DNA of 64,000 nt from contig NZ_JANZKV010000062.1 in NCBI RefSeq assembly GCF_025060895.1, positions 72,627-136,626 on the forward strand, in the 5' to 3' direction. A model generated the notes under the pieces. That model searched no databases, was not told the DNA's origin, and saw nothing but the letters and a program-made list of their open reading frames with translations. How positions within the stretch are numbered: the first letter of the stretch is position 1; each line of letters starts with the position of its first letter. This DNA is from Stieleria sedimenti (GTDB lineage Bacteria; Planctomycetota; Planctomycetia; Pirellulales; Pirellulaceae). The position numbers and the translations under genes were made by a program. Positions 18,387 to 27,414 of this stretch are shown here, in pieces.

Positions 18387-18525
18387 TGGGCAGGCCACGA
18401 CGACGGCACTTCTCGCTGCAGTACTTCACTTGCTCCCAGCACTTGGACCACTTCTTCCGCCACGTGAAGGCTCTTCCGCAGCACGCACAGATTTTCTCGG
18501 GCAAGTTCGGTTTTTTGTGAGACAT
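18364..18525 (-). CDS. DUF2256 family mini zinc-finger-like protein
   Basis: A 53-residue gene read directly from the minus strand: ATG at 18525, TGA at 18364-18366. It has the DUF2256 pattern of a CACC pair, the core [14 protein letters not shown], then a YCSEKCRR pair. The four Cys sites suggest zinc binding. Families of this size are widespread but uncharacterised. It converges on, and overlaps by 23 bp, the small membrane-protein gene. Confidence 0.85.
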   Translation of the reverse strand: MSHKKPNLPEKICACCGRAFTWRKKWSKCWEQVKYCSEKCRRRGLPTTASTSE

Positions 18526-18567
18526 GTTTGTCAGGTCATCATGCCCAATTGCGGGCGAGTTCCCCGT

Positions 18568-18888
18568 CTATTGCTTCAGCAACAGCAGCAACATGATCAC
18601 CGGCGTCTTGGCCTGGACGCTGTGTTTCAAACCAGGGGCCATGTGAACCCAACCTCCCGGTTGCGCCTGGACCGTTTCCTCACCGAGCGTCAGCGTGGCT
18701 TCGCCTTGGATGAAATGTAAAATCGCCGGCATCGATGCGGTGTGTTCGGACAGTTCCTGGTCCTTGCCAAACCCGAAGATCACAGCTTTCACGTCGCCAT
18801 CGTTGTGCAACGTGCGAGTTAAAATGCCATCTTCAGGTGGTTCGACCTCTTTGGCCAGATCGGCCAGGTGCGTGAAGTTGTAGCTCAT
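18568..18888 (-). CDS. Small single-domain cupin
   Basis: About 106 residues from the ATG at 18888 (MSYNFTHLADLAKEV). The conserved beta-barrel is visible with SEHTASMPAILHFIQGEA as the first cupin motif and GGWVHMAPGLKHSV as the second, giving His residues for a metal site. The substrate is unknown. It is transcribed away from the dual kinase gene, sharing a 154-bp divergent spacer. Confidence 0.8.
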   Translation of the reverse strand: MSYNFTHLADLAKEVEPPEDGILTRTLHNDGDVKAVIFGFGKDQELSEHTASMPAILHFIQGEATLTLGEETVQAQPGGWVHMAPGLKHSVQAKTPVIMLLLLLKQ

Positions 18889-19042
18889 GGGAGAGGTGGT
18901 TGCAGTAAGATTTTCAGTGTAAGGGGATCGGTTGTGTTGGAAGTCTACCGCAAAAGTGACTTCGTGCGCCATACAATCTGGTTAGTGTGTCCATGGCAAC
19001 GTTGCACCATCCGCCTACGCAACTCATTGGAGAGTGAACGCC

Positions 19043-22000
19043 GTGAAGGTCAAGTGTATCCATTGCTTTGAGATCGTCGAACTGGATCCGAACGCCGACC
19101 TTGCGGGCATCATTTGTCCTTCGTGCGGCGGGCGTTTTGAGATCCCATTTGACGAAACGCTGGACTCCGACCATCCGCACGTATCAAGTTCGCATCTGGA
19201 ATCGCTGCAAGGCGGCATGGAGCTGGCCGGCTTTTCGCTTGTCCGCAACTTGTTCAAGGGGTGTCGCAGCGACGTTTGGAAGGCGGTTGAGATCGAGCAG
19301 GGGCGGACGGTCGCCCTGAAGGTTTCGCACTATGAAGAGCAGGAGAGTGATCGGATCGGCCATTACTCGCGTGAAGCAGAGATTCTATCAAAGTTGAATC
19401 ACTCGAACATAGTGAGCTTATCTTCACACGGAATTGCCAACCGGCGTAGCTATCTCGCGACGGACTACATCGAAGGCCAGCCGCTGTCACGATGGCTTGT
19501 CAACCGTGCGCCCTCGCCTTGGCAAGCAGCCGAAATCACCATGCGAATCGCGGATGCGATGGATCATGCGCACCGCCAGGATGTCATTCATCGCGATCTC
19601 AGCTGCCAGAACGTTTTGATGGACGAACGAAGCATTCCCCACGTCATCGATTTCGGACTCGCATCAATGGGAATGGATCATGCGATTGACGGGGCTCAAC
19701 TGACGGTGGGAACGCCAATTTACATGGCACCTGAACAAATTCGAGGACAGCCGGAGCAGATCGACCATCGCGTGGACATCTATGCGATTGGTGTCATTTT
19801 TTATGAACTGTTGACCGCCAAGAAACCTTTTGAGCCTGGACCGAATTTGATTCAGAGGCTGTTTGAAGGGCCAATCCGAACACCGCGCGACATCGCCCCG
19901 TCGATCTCCCCAGACCTCTCCAGCATATGCGTTCGATGCCTTCAGAAAGACGCCAGTGATCGATACTCCACTGCGCGAGAGCTTGTCGATTCAATCCAAT
20001 CGGTTCTGGGGGACCAACGCGGTGCATCGATTCAGCCGACAGGACTGGACGAAGTTGAATCCTTCGAGCATTCGAGGGCTTATGTCGCCCTGCATTCCCG
20101 CTGCGTCGATTTGGAGCAAATGCTCGAACGACGGACACGGGCATTGTTGGCAACCAAGACGGAGTATGACGTGTACCGCAACCTGGTCGAAAGCCGATCA
20201 CTGGGGGCATTTCGGAAGGATTTGGACGACCGGATTGTGTTTGCCAACGAGTATTTTTGCCAGTTCGTCGGCCGGCCAAGATCCGAGGTCGTCGGTCGTC
20301 GCGTCAGAGAGATTTTGGATCATCAAGCGGCCGCCATGTGGGAAGCAGCGGACAACAAGATCCTGACGACCGGAAGCGTCTATGAATCGACCGAGCAATA
20401 TCAAGTCGGCGATCGCACGCTGGTCTTTGATGTTGCCCGCTCTCCTGTTCGCAACATGAGTGGCCGGACCGTTGGGATTCAAGGCATCATGTATGACGTT
20501 TCGGCGCATGCCGAAATGGAACAGGCGTTGCGTGACGAGAAGGAAGTCGCGGTAGCGGCAAACCTAGCCAAAGGCGAATTCCTCGCCCGGATGAGTCACG
20601 AGATCCGCACGCCGATGACGGCGATCATGGGCATGAATCAAGTGTTGGCGACGACTCCGCTAACGGACAAGCAACTCGAGTGCACCCGTGCGATTGCGGA
20701 TGCGTCGCAGTCACTTCTTGAAGTCATCAACGACATCCTCGATTTTTCGAAGATCGACGCCGGGAAGATCGAGTTGGAACCGGCGGAATTCTGCCTCGTC
20801 GAAACCTGCGACAAAGTGGTCAAGATGCTCCGCGAAGAAGCAAGGCAGAAAGAAGTCCAGCTGGCCGCGCTGTTCTCAAGCGATATCCCGAAGCGGCTGA
20901 TTGGAGATGCCGCCAGGTTGCGGCGGGTGTTGGTCAACCTGATCGGCAACGCCATCAAGTTTACCTCGCAAGGAAGTGTTGAACTCCGCGTCCGTTGCGA
21001 GGACGCCTTCCCGGACCGATGCGTGTTGCGGTTCGAGGTCGCTGATACCGGTATCGGGATTCCCAAAAATCAGCTCGAACGTATCTTTCAGCCCTTTGAA
21101 CAAGCCGATTCCTCTCTGTCGCGGGACCAAAGCGGAACGGGACTGGGGTTGGCGATCGCCTCAAAGATCGTCGAACTGATGGGAGGATCACTCGCCGTCA
21201 CGAGTCGCGTCGGGGAGGGAAGCCGATTCTACTTTGATGCGACATTTCCAACCATCAGCGAGCCTAAGGAAAGCGTTTCGACGGAGGGAAAACCGCTTGC
21301 TGATCAGCAACGAGACACGGTTCCGCTGAAACCGCTCCGCGTGTTGGTCGTCGACGATGTCGAACCGAACCGTTTGACGTTGCAGCACCTCCTCGAAGAT
21401 CGAGGCCACTCGGTCGTCACGGTTGCAAGTGGGGGCGACGCGCTGCGTGCCATCGAACAAGAACGATTTGACGTCATCTTGATGGACATCCAGTTGCCGG
21501 GCATGGACGGATTCGAAGCGACCCGAAGGATTCGCGAATCACTGGCCAACACCCAACATCGCACACCGATCGTTGCGCTAACCGCTCATGCGATGAAGGA
21601 CAGCCGGGAGTGGTGCTTGACAAAAGGGATGGACGGATACGCGAGCAAACCTGTGGTGTGGAGTGCACTTTGTCAGGAACTCCAACGCGTCCTCATCGAA
21701 TCCGGCGACCACGAACCGCCCCTCTTCTCGTTGACGGAGTTTCAGAATCGCGTGGGTGTTGATCAGGCGTCGGCATGCCAGTTGATTTCCAGCTTCCTGG
21801 CTTGTGTTCCCGGTTTGATCGAGAGCGTGGTTGATTCAGCACAGCAAAACGATTCCGCCGGATTGCGGGAGGCCGTTCATTGCCTCAAGGGAGCCGTCGA
21901 GAATCTTGTGGGGACCGGGGGAATACCAGAACTGCTTGCCTTGAAATCCATGGCCGAACGGGGCGACATCGAAAAGGCGGACGATGTTATCTTGGATCTG

Positions 22001-22063
22001 GAGAAGACAGTGCTGCGTCTCAAGAACGAACTCCTTGCCTACTCAACGGGCCAGATCGAATGA
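19043..22063 (+). CDS. Dual Ser/Thr kinase-histidine kinase hybrid (STK-PAS-HisKA-HATPase-REC-HPt)
   Basis: About 1006 residues, cytosolic. Order: CxxC...CxxC zinc ribbon (1-35); eukaryote-type Ser/Thr kinase (about 62-325; VALK K93, HRDLSCQN with D185, DFG D203); a short coiled linker; a PAS domain (about 375-490); HisKA with phospho-acceptor H519 (SHEIRTPM); HATPase (GTGLGLAI); receiver with D815 (VILMDIQLPG); and an HPt domain with H946 (HCLKGA). The usual HRDLKP lysine is Ser here and the Gly loop is weak (FKGCRSDVW), so Ser/Thr kinase activity is uncertain. GTG at 19043 has a GGAG site about 8-10 nt upstream; a GTG at 19034 is less well spaced. Its stop overlaps the next gene by ATGA. 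Confidence 0.9.
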   Translation: MKVKCIHCFEIVELDPNADLAGIICPSCGGRFEIPFDETLDSDHPHVSSSHLESLQGGMELAGFSLVRNLFKGCRSDVWKAVEIEQGRTVALKVSHYEEQESDRIGHYSREAEILSKLNHSNIVSLSSHGIANRRSYLATDYIEGQPLSRWLVNRAPSPWQAAEITMRIADAMDHAHRQDVIHRDLSCQNVLMDERSIPHVIDFGLASMGMDHAIDGAQLTVGTPIYMAPEQIRGQPEQIDHRVDIYAIGVIFYELLTAKKPFEPGPNLIQRLFEGPIRTPRDIAPSISPDLSSICVRCLQKDASDRYSTARELVDSIQSVLGDQRGASIQPTGLDEVESFEHSRAYVALHSRCVDLEQMLERRTRALLATKTEYDVYRNLVESRSLGAFRKDLDDRIVFANEYFCQFVGRPRSEVVGRRVREILDHQAAAMWEAADNKILTTGSVYESTEQYQVGDRTLVFDVARSPVRNMSGRTVGIQGIMYDVSAHAEMEQALRDEKEVAVAANLAKGEFLARMSHEIRTPMTAIMGMNQVLATTPLTDKQLECTRAIADASQSLLEVINDILDFSKIDAGKIELEPAEFCLVETCDKVVKMLREEARQKEVQLAALFSSDIPKRLIGDAARLRRVLVNLIGNAIKFTSQGSVELRVRCEDAFPDRCVLRFEVADTGIGIPKNQLERIFQPFEQADSSLSRDQSGTGLGLAIASKIVELMGGSLAVTSRVGEGSRFYFDATFPTISEPKESVSTEGKPLADQQRDTVPLKPLRVLVVDDVEPNRLTLQHLLEDRGHSVVTVASGGDALRAIEQERFDVILMDIQLPGMDGFEATRRIRESLANTQHRTPIVALTAHAMKDSREWCLTKGMDGYASKPVVWSALCQELQRVLIESGDHEPPLFSLTEFQNRVGVDQASACQLISSFLACVPGLIESVVDSAQQNDSAGLREAVHCLKGAVENLVGTGGIPELLALKSMAERGDIEKADDVILDLEKTVLRLKNELLAYSTGQIE

Positions 22064-23262
22064 AAATCCTGATCGCCGAAGATGAAGAATTCTCAAGGAA
22101 TTTGTTGCAGGCACAACTCGAGAGCCTCGGCCATAATGTCGTCGCGGTGTCGAGTGGTTCACATGCTTGGGGCGCCATGCAGCAAGAGCGATTCTCGATG
22201 GTGATCACGGACTGGATGATGCCCGATGTCGACGGGTTAGAATTGGTCCGTCGCATCCGGACGCATCCGGAATCGGGGTACGTGTACATCATCTTGCTGA
22301 CCGGCAAATCCGAACGGACAGACCTGATCACGGGGATGCTTCGTGGTGCCGATGACTTTTTGTCCAAACCCTACGATCGCGATGAGTTGGATGTGCGGAT
22401 TCGCGCCGGCGAACGGGTGATCAATCTCGAGCGTTCGCTCAAAGCCAAGAACGAAGAATTGGCAAGATCCAACCAAGAGATTGAGCGGACAAGTCAACGG
22501 ATAAAGCGTGATCTCGATGAGGCTGCGAGAATTCAGAAGTCACTGCTTCCCCGAGAGTTGCCGCAAAACGATGTCGTTGACTTCGCGTGGATTTTTCGGC
22601 CGTGCGATGAACTGGCGGGGGACATTTTTAATGTGTTCCAGCTCGACGAGGACAACATCGGGTTCTACTTGCTCGATGTCGTCGGGCACGGGCTGCCAGC
22701 GGCCCTGTTATCGGTCACGTTAAGTCGCTTCATTTCTCCCTCGACCTCCTCATCTGCCCTGTTTCCCAACGTGGCCTCCGACACACCGTTTTTGTCACCC
22801 AGTAAAGTGGCATCCGCACTCAACGAACAGTTCCCGATGGACGGAATTGGCCAGCAGTACTTTACCTTGCTCTATGGATGCCTAAACCTTTGCACGCGAG
22901 AGATGCAATATGTCGCCGCTGGGCACCCCGGCCCCGTCGTGATCCCTGCCAACGACGCTCCACGAATCGTCCAAGTGGAAGGGTATCCGATCGGACTCGT
23001 CGATCAGCCAGAGTATGCTGATCGGCACTTGAGTTTAGCCCCTGGCGATCGCGTCATGCTCTATTCCGATGGCGTGCTCGATTGTCAGAACACCGACGGC
23101 GAGCATTTCGGTGAAGACCGGCTGATTGCGGCGGTTAACGAACGACGCGAATCTTTGAACGAGGACGTTCAGTCGCTCAACAATCAACTTGTCAGTTGGT
23201 GCGGAGGTCGCACGCCTGACGACGACATTTCGCTGCTCGCCATGCAACTTCTTGATGAATGA
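22060..23262 (+). CDS. Response regulator with PP2C-type (RsbU/SpoIIE) phosphatase output
   Basis: 400 residues. An N-terminal receiver (1-120; phospho-acceptor D51 in VITDWMMPD, conserved Lys in FLSKPYD) is followed by a coiled-coil linker (EELARSNQEIERTSQRIKRD) and a PPM/SpoIIE phosphatase domain (about 165-400). Metal-binding signatures are present: CDELAGDIF, LLDVVGHGLPAAL, YSDGVLD and DDDISLLAM. RsbU-like enzymes dephosphorylate anti-sigma-factor antagonists in partner-switching pathways. Translationally coupled (ATGA) to the hybrid kinase, which is therefore its probable phosphodonor; no antagonist or anti-sigma gene lies nearby. Confidence 0.9.
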   Translation: MKILIAEDEEFSRNLLQAQLESLGHNVVAVSSGSHAWGAMQQERFSMVITDWMMPDVDGLELVRRIRTHPESGYVYIILLTGKSERTDLITGMLRGADDFLSKPYDRDELDVRIRAGERVINLERSLKAKNEELARSNQEIERTSQRIKRDLDEAARIQKSLLPRELPQNDVVDFAWIFRPCDELAGDIFNVFQLDEDNIGFYLLDVVGHGLPAALLSVTLSRFISPSTSSSALFPNVASDTPFLSPSKVASALNEQFPMDGIGQQYFTLLYGCLNLCTREMQYVAAGHPGPVVIPANDAPRIVQVEGYPIGLVDQPEYADRHLSLAPGDRVMLYSDGVLDCQNTDGEHFGEDRLIAAVNERRESLNEDVQSLNNQLVSWCGGRTPDDDISLLAMQLLDE

Positions 23263-23335
23263 CACAGCTTGCGACACCAATCAGATTGCAATAGGCTGAT
23301 GCCACTTCATGCCGCCCCAGGAGTTGTGCTGGCCG

Positions 23336-25183
23336 ATGTCGGACTCTGATTCTCAACACGCCCCGCAGTCGATTCCCAGTGCGGAAGGGTCGATCCCGGT
23401 GCGTCACGGGCCCTATCCCGAGTTCACTTGGACCGCTGTTCTCGTCGGCTGGGCGATCGGTGCACTGATCGCGGTTTCGATCGGCTACGCCGCGTTGATC
23501 CTGGGGTTTGCGATCGAAGGGTCCGAGTTGGCCGCGATTCTCGGCTGGGGGGTCTTACGCGGCGTGATGCGTCGCACCAGCATCGTCGAAAACAACATCA
23601 ACCAAACCATCGCATCGGCGGTCAACGGTGCCTCATCGGGCATCATGTTTTCCGTCCCGGCGCTGTTTATTCTCAGCCGCACTCCGGGCTTTGAGTCGGT
23701 TGCGAATTTTAACACGCCGCTGATGATCTTGGCCTGCGTCACCGGCTGCGTGCTCGGTTTGGCGTTTGTGATTCCGCTGCGGAAACAGATGATCGATTTT
23801 GATCGGCTGGCGTATCCGGGCGGCATCGCCGTCGCGACGATTCTGAAATCGCCGGGTGCGGGGGTTCGCAAAGCCGTCCTGTTGCTCGGCGGGGCGTTGC
23901 TGTCCGGCGTCGCCCATCTGTTGGTCCTGGCCTTCATGGGCGAAGACCACGACTGGCATGCCGGCAGCCAGTTCGGATTGCCCGCGATGCTGAACATCAG
24001 TTTGTACTTGTCCGTGATGACGATCGGTGTGGGTTATCTTTCCGGCAAAGGCGGCTTCTGGTTCGGCTGCGGTGGGTTCATCTGTTACTTTTTGCTTTCA
24101 CCCCTGTTGAGCCAGTTCGGCAGCGAAGGCGTTGCGGCGATGGTGTCCTCGCCCAATGAAATGCGCGGTGTGCTCTACAAGCCGCTCGGGATCGGCATGC
24201 TGGTCGGTGCCGCCGTCGGCGGGATCATCGCAGCGTTTCCGTTGATCGCCAGCGCGTTCAAATCGATGCATGCGGCCGGCCAGCAAATGGACGCGGGAGT
24301 CAATGCCTACAATGATGAGATGCCGATCCGGTTCTTGTACTCGGCCATTGGAATCGGGCTGCTGGTGATGGTGTTCATCGCCTTCGAGTCGGTGCCGGAG
24401 ATGACATTGGGCCGGGCGGTTGCGATGGCGGTCCTGGGGACGCTTTGGGTCTGGGTCGCTGGCGTCGTCGTCGCCGAGTGCATCGGGCGGACAAACTGGT
24501 CGCCGTTGTCAGGGATGACCTTGATCGCCGTCACGATTTTGATTTTGGTCGCCAAGGGAGGCCTCGATTCCGCCGCGACGATCACCAGTTCGATGGTCGT
24601 GGGAGCGGCGATCTGCCTGGCAATCTCCCAGGCCAGCGACATGATGTTGGACTTGAAGAGCGGCTATCTCGTCGGAGCCATTCCCAGACGCCAGCAGTAT
24701 GCGCAGTTCGTCGGTGCCTGGTTGGGGCCGGTGATCGTGATCTCGTTGATGTTCCTGTTGAACAACCAGTACCAAATCGGTTCGGACAAGTTGCCGGCGC
24801 CGCAGGCCCAAGCATTGGCGTCGGTGACCGAAGGCATCTTGAACGACAACGTTCCGGCCTATCGCTACACCGCCGGTGCGGGCCTGGGGTTGCTGCTCGC
24901 GATGAGCGGACTGGGCGGCATCGGCGTGTTGATCGCGCTGGGGTTCTACATGCCGTTCCAGATCGCTTTGACCTACACCATCGGCAACGTGCTGCGAATC
25001 GTCTCCGACAAATCGCTCGGCACCAAATTCGGTCACGAGGTCGGCATTCCGATCGCAGCCGGCTTGATCGTCGGCGAAGCCTTGGTGGGGGTCGGCAATG
25101 CGCTCTACCAGGTCTTTTTCGCCGCACCCGAAGTCGCGGAAACGGCGATGCTCGGTTGCCAACATCTTTCCAGGTGGATGTGA
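23336..25183 (+). CDS. OPT family oligopeptide transporter-like membrane protein
   Basis: About 615 residues with around 14 hydrophobic segments. Family landmarks include SIVENNINQTIASAVNGAS near the N-terminus, DRLAYPGGIAVATILKSPG, and GAIPRRQQYAQFVGAWLGP. OPT transporters move small peptides or metal-chelator complexes with protons. The ATG at 23336 is preferred (AGGAG upstream, though 12 nt away); an ATG at 23309 would add nine residues. It is followed after 5 bp by a small membrane protein, likely co-transcribed. Confidence 0.88.
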   Translation: MSDSDSQHAPQSIPSAEGSIPVRHGPYPEFTWTAVLVGWAIGALIAVSIGYAALILGFAIEGSELAAILGWGVLRGVMRRTSIVENNINQTIASAVNGASSGIMFSVPALFILSRTPGFESVANFNTPLMILACVTGCVLGLAFVIPLRKQMIDFDRLAYPGGIAVATILKSPGAGVRKAVLLLGGALLSGVAHLLVLAFMGEDHDWHAGSQFGLPAMLNISLYLSVMTIGVGYLSGKGGFWFGCGGFICYFLLSPLLSQFGSEGVAAMVSSPNEMRGVLYKPLGIGMLVGAAVGGIIAAFPLIASAFKSMHAAGQQMDAGVNAYNDEMPIRFLYSAIGIGLLVMVFIAFESVPEMTLGRAVAMAVLGTLWVWVAGVVVAECIGRTNWSPLSGMTLIAVTILILVAKGGLDSAATITSSMVVGAAICLAISQASDMMLDLKSGYLVGAIPRRQQYAQFVGAWLGPVIVISLMFLLNNQYQIGSDKLPAPQAQALASVTEGILNDNVPAYRYTAGAGLGLLLAMSGLGGIGVLIALGFYMPFQIALTYTIGNVLRIVSDKSLGTKFGHEVGIPIAAGLIVGEALVGVGNALYQVFFAAPEVAETAMLGCQHLSRWM

Positions 25184-25188
25184 TTGTG

Positions 25189-25743
25189 ATGCGTGCACTC
25201 GGGCAAATACTGATGTGGTTCGGCTTTCTCGGCGGTGCGTTCGCTTCGGTGTCGCAGTTGGAACTGCAAGCCGACAAGTGGGCAACGGTCCCCTGGCTCT
25301 GGTACGCGGCGTCGATGGGAGTTGGGGTCGTTGGAATTGTGTTGTTGCGTCGTGCCAAACGCGAAGACCATCACGATCATGACAAGACAGATGCCGAGTA
25401 TTCGGTCATCACGAGTAGCCTGGCCGAACTTTCCAGCGCCGTGGAAATACTCTGCCAGAACACCCAGCACCCGCCCGCGGACACACTCCAATTCATCGAC
25501 GACCGCTGTGCCGAGCCGCTGGCTGAATTCGCCGATTCACGTCAGGCACTGGTCAAACGATTCGGAATGACCGTCTATGCCGATGTGATGACCGAATTCG
25601 CGTCGGCCGAACGCTACGTCAATCGATCTTGGTCGGCAGCGGCCGACGGATACGTCGACGAAGTCGACAAGAGCATCCGACGCGCCCATCAACACCTCAC
25701 CAACGCCAAAGAATTGATCTCCAAGGCCGAGCAGAACGTGTAA
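25189..25743 (+). CDS. Small membrane protein co-transcribed with the OPT transporter
   Basis: 184 residues from the ATG at 25189, 5 bp after the OPT stop. Two N-terminal membrane helices (LGQILMWFGFLGGAFASV and LWYAASMGVGVVGIVLL) are followed by a His-rich turn (REDHHDHDK) and a soluble helical domain (about 70-184) rich in Glu and Ala. No family recognised; the longer open frame upstream overlaps the OPT gene and is a shadow. Confidence 0.7.
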   Translation: MRALGQILMWFGFLGGAFASVSQLELQADKWATVPWLWYAASMGVGVVGIVLLRRAKREDHHDHDKTDAEYSVITSSLAELSSAVEILCQNTQHPPADTLQFIDDRCAEPLAEFADSRQALVKRFGMTVYADVMTEFASAERYVNRSWSAAADGYVDEVDKSIRRAHQHLTNAKELISKAEQNV

Positions 25744-25798
25744 CACCGTCCCCGGCCGGTCCCAAAACCTCCCTCCGGTTTTGCGCTCGTGATGCGTT

Positions 25799-27292
25799 TC
25801 AGCACGCCGTCTGATCGAAGTCGAACGAGCAAGAGTCCGTCTGATCAACGGCAGGAAGCGAATCGAGTCTTCGCAGGCTGAACAAGGCAACGACATGCAG
25901 CACCAAACCGAGCAAGACAATCGTCCCCAATAATGAAGCCAATTGATACCGAGTGTAGACGCTGTCTTTGGCGGCTTGCAGCACTTCCAACTCCGGATTG
26001 ACGCCGGCAAAGATGGCCGACACGATCGCTCCGGAGATGAGCAGCACCACCACGTTGACCCAGGTCGCCTTGAACTTCCCGTTCAAGACTTTCACCGAGC
26101 ACACGATCCCTGGTGCGTAAAGCACAAGTGCAAAGCTCAGCAATTCGGCAACACCACGCCAGGGCCTTTCGACCGGGTGCAATCCGGATGCGAGAAACAA
26201 GACCCCGACGGCGCCCCAGATGACCAACACGATCATGATGCAGAGCATGCAGCCAGCCGCCGTTAGGATTGAAGCTTTGGGGTTCCTGCAATACCAACGC
26301 CAAACTCGACCGAGCGTTCCGACCGGTCGTGCGGCGATCGGAAAACCCGATCGAAATCGTTTCAGTTCGTCGGCCAGTTCCAGGCAAGACTGGTAGCGTC
26401 GCTCAGGCTCTTTCTCCAAGCACCGCAGGCAAATGGTTTCCACATCCGACGGCAGGCTTGCGTTCAGGCTGCGGGGACTCGGCGGTGTTTCCGCGATGAT
26501 TTGGTACAGCACCGTGGCACGTGTGCCGCGGAACGGTAACTCGCCCGTTAGCATCTCAAACAGGCAGACTCCCAAGGAGTAGACATCGGCTCGACCATCG
26601 GCCGAATGCGCTTTTCCCTGGGCTTGCTCGGGTGGCATGTAAGAGGGAGTCCCAAGAATCGCGCCCTCGACCGTCATCGTCGCGTCGGGAGAATCACGTT
26701 TCGCCAAGCCAAAATCCATCACGTGTGGATTGCCTTTCAGATCGACCATGATGTTGCTCGGCTTGAGATCACGGTGGACGATCCCATGTTCGTGAGCCTC
26801 ATGCACCGCTCTGCAGACCGTTTCGCAGATCGTCACAACGTGGTCGAGCGAGGGGCGATGGATGAGAAACCAGTCCTTCAGGTTGATGCCGTCGATGTAG
26901 TCGCTGACGATGTAGGGTACGCCATCGCACTCTCCGACTTCGTGAACAGAAACGATGTTGGGGTGTTTCAATTGCGCCGCGGCGCGAGCTTCCCGCAGAA
27001 ATCGCGTCACCTCGGCGCGGCCGAGCGTTCTCTGTCGGGGCAATTTCAGCGCGACGGTGCGATCGAGCTGTTCGTCGATCGCCTTCCAAACAGTACCGAA
27101 GGCCCCGTTGCCCAGGACGTTGATCAGTTGGAAGTGGCCGAACCGTTCGGAAACGCTTTCGCTGCCGACGGTCGCGTCGGGGTCCTGTTGAAGATTCAAG
27201 GAGCTGCCGCAGACTTCACACCAAGAATCCTCAAGCCGCTCCTCGTCGTTGACCTCGTTCCGCTGTTTGCAATGCGGGCATCGTACGATCAT
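25799..27292 (-). CDS. Membrane-bound eukaryote-type Ser/Thr protein kinase
   Basis: About 497 residues from the ATG at 27292, placed by a GGAGG site 8 nt upstream. N-terminal zinc ribbon (CPHCKQRNEV and CEVCGSS), then a full kinase domain (about 50-310): GNGAFGTVWKA loop, VALKL lysine, HRDLKPSN catalytic loop, DFGLA, and APE-equivalent PPEQAQGK. Four hydrophobic segments follow (338-470), so the kinase faces the cytoplasm from the membrane. All catalytic residues are present, unlike the degenerate kinase domain at 19043-22063. Substrate unknown. Confidence 0.9.
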   Translation of the reverse strand: MIVRCPHCKQRNEVNDEERLEDSWCEVCGSSLNLQQDPDATVGSESVSERFGHFQLINVLGNGAFGTVWKAIDEQLDRTVALKLPRQRTLGRAEVTRFLREARAAAQLKHPNIVSVHEVGECDGVPYIVSDYIDGINLKDWFLIHRPSLDHVVTICETVCRAVHEAHEHGIVHRDLKPSNIMVDLKGNPHVMDFGLAKRDSPDATMTVEGAILGTPSYMPPEQAQGKAHSADGRADVYSLGVCLFEMLTGELPFRGTRATVLYQIIAETPPSPRSLNASLPSDVETICLRCLEKEPERRYQSCLELADELKRFRSGFPIAARPVGTLGRVWRWYCRNPKASILTAAGCMLCIMIVLVIWGAVGVLFLASGLHPVERPWRGVAELLSFALVLYAPGIVCSVKVLNGKFKATWVNVVVLLISGAIVSAIFAGVNPELEVLQAAKDSVYTRYQLASLLGTIVLLGLVLHVVALFSLRRLDSLPAVDQTDSCSFDFDQTAC

Positions 27293-27414
27293 TTTTTCCC
27301 CTCCGGAAGTTTCGACTGTACCCCGAAAGGGTGGCGTAGAAAAGACTGGCCAGGCGGATTTGGCCTGTTTCCTTGTCGATCGAGATCGTCGCAATCAGGT
27401 CGGGCCGAGCGACG

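Noticed and set aside
24445..25188. Upstream extension of the small membrane-protein frame
   Set aside because: It overlaps the OPT gene in another frame and reads Arg-rich low complexity; the real start is at 25189.
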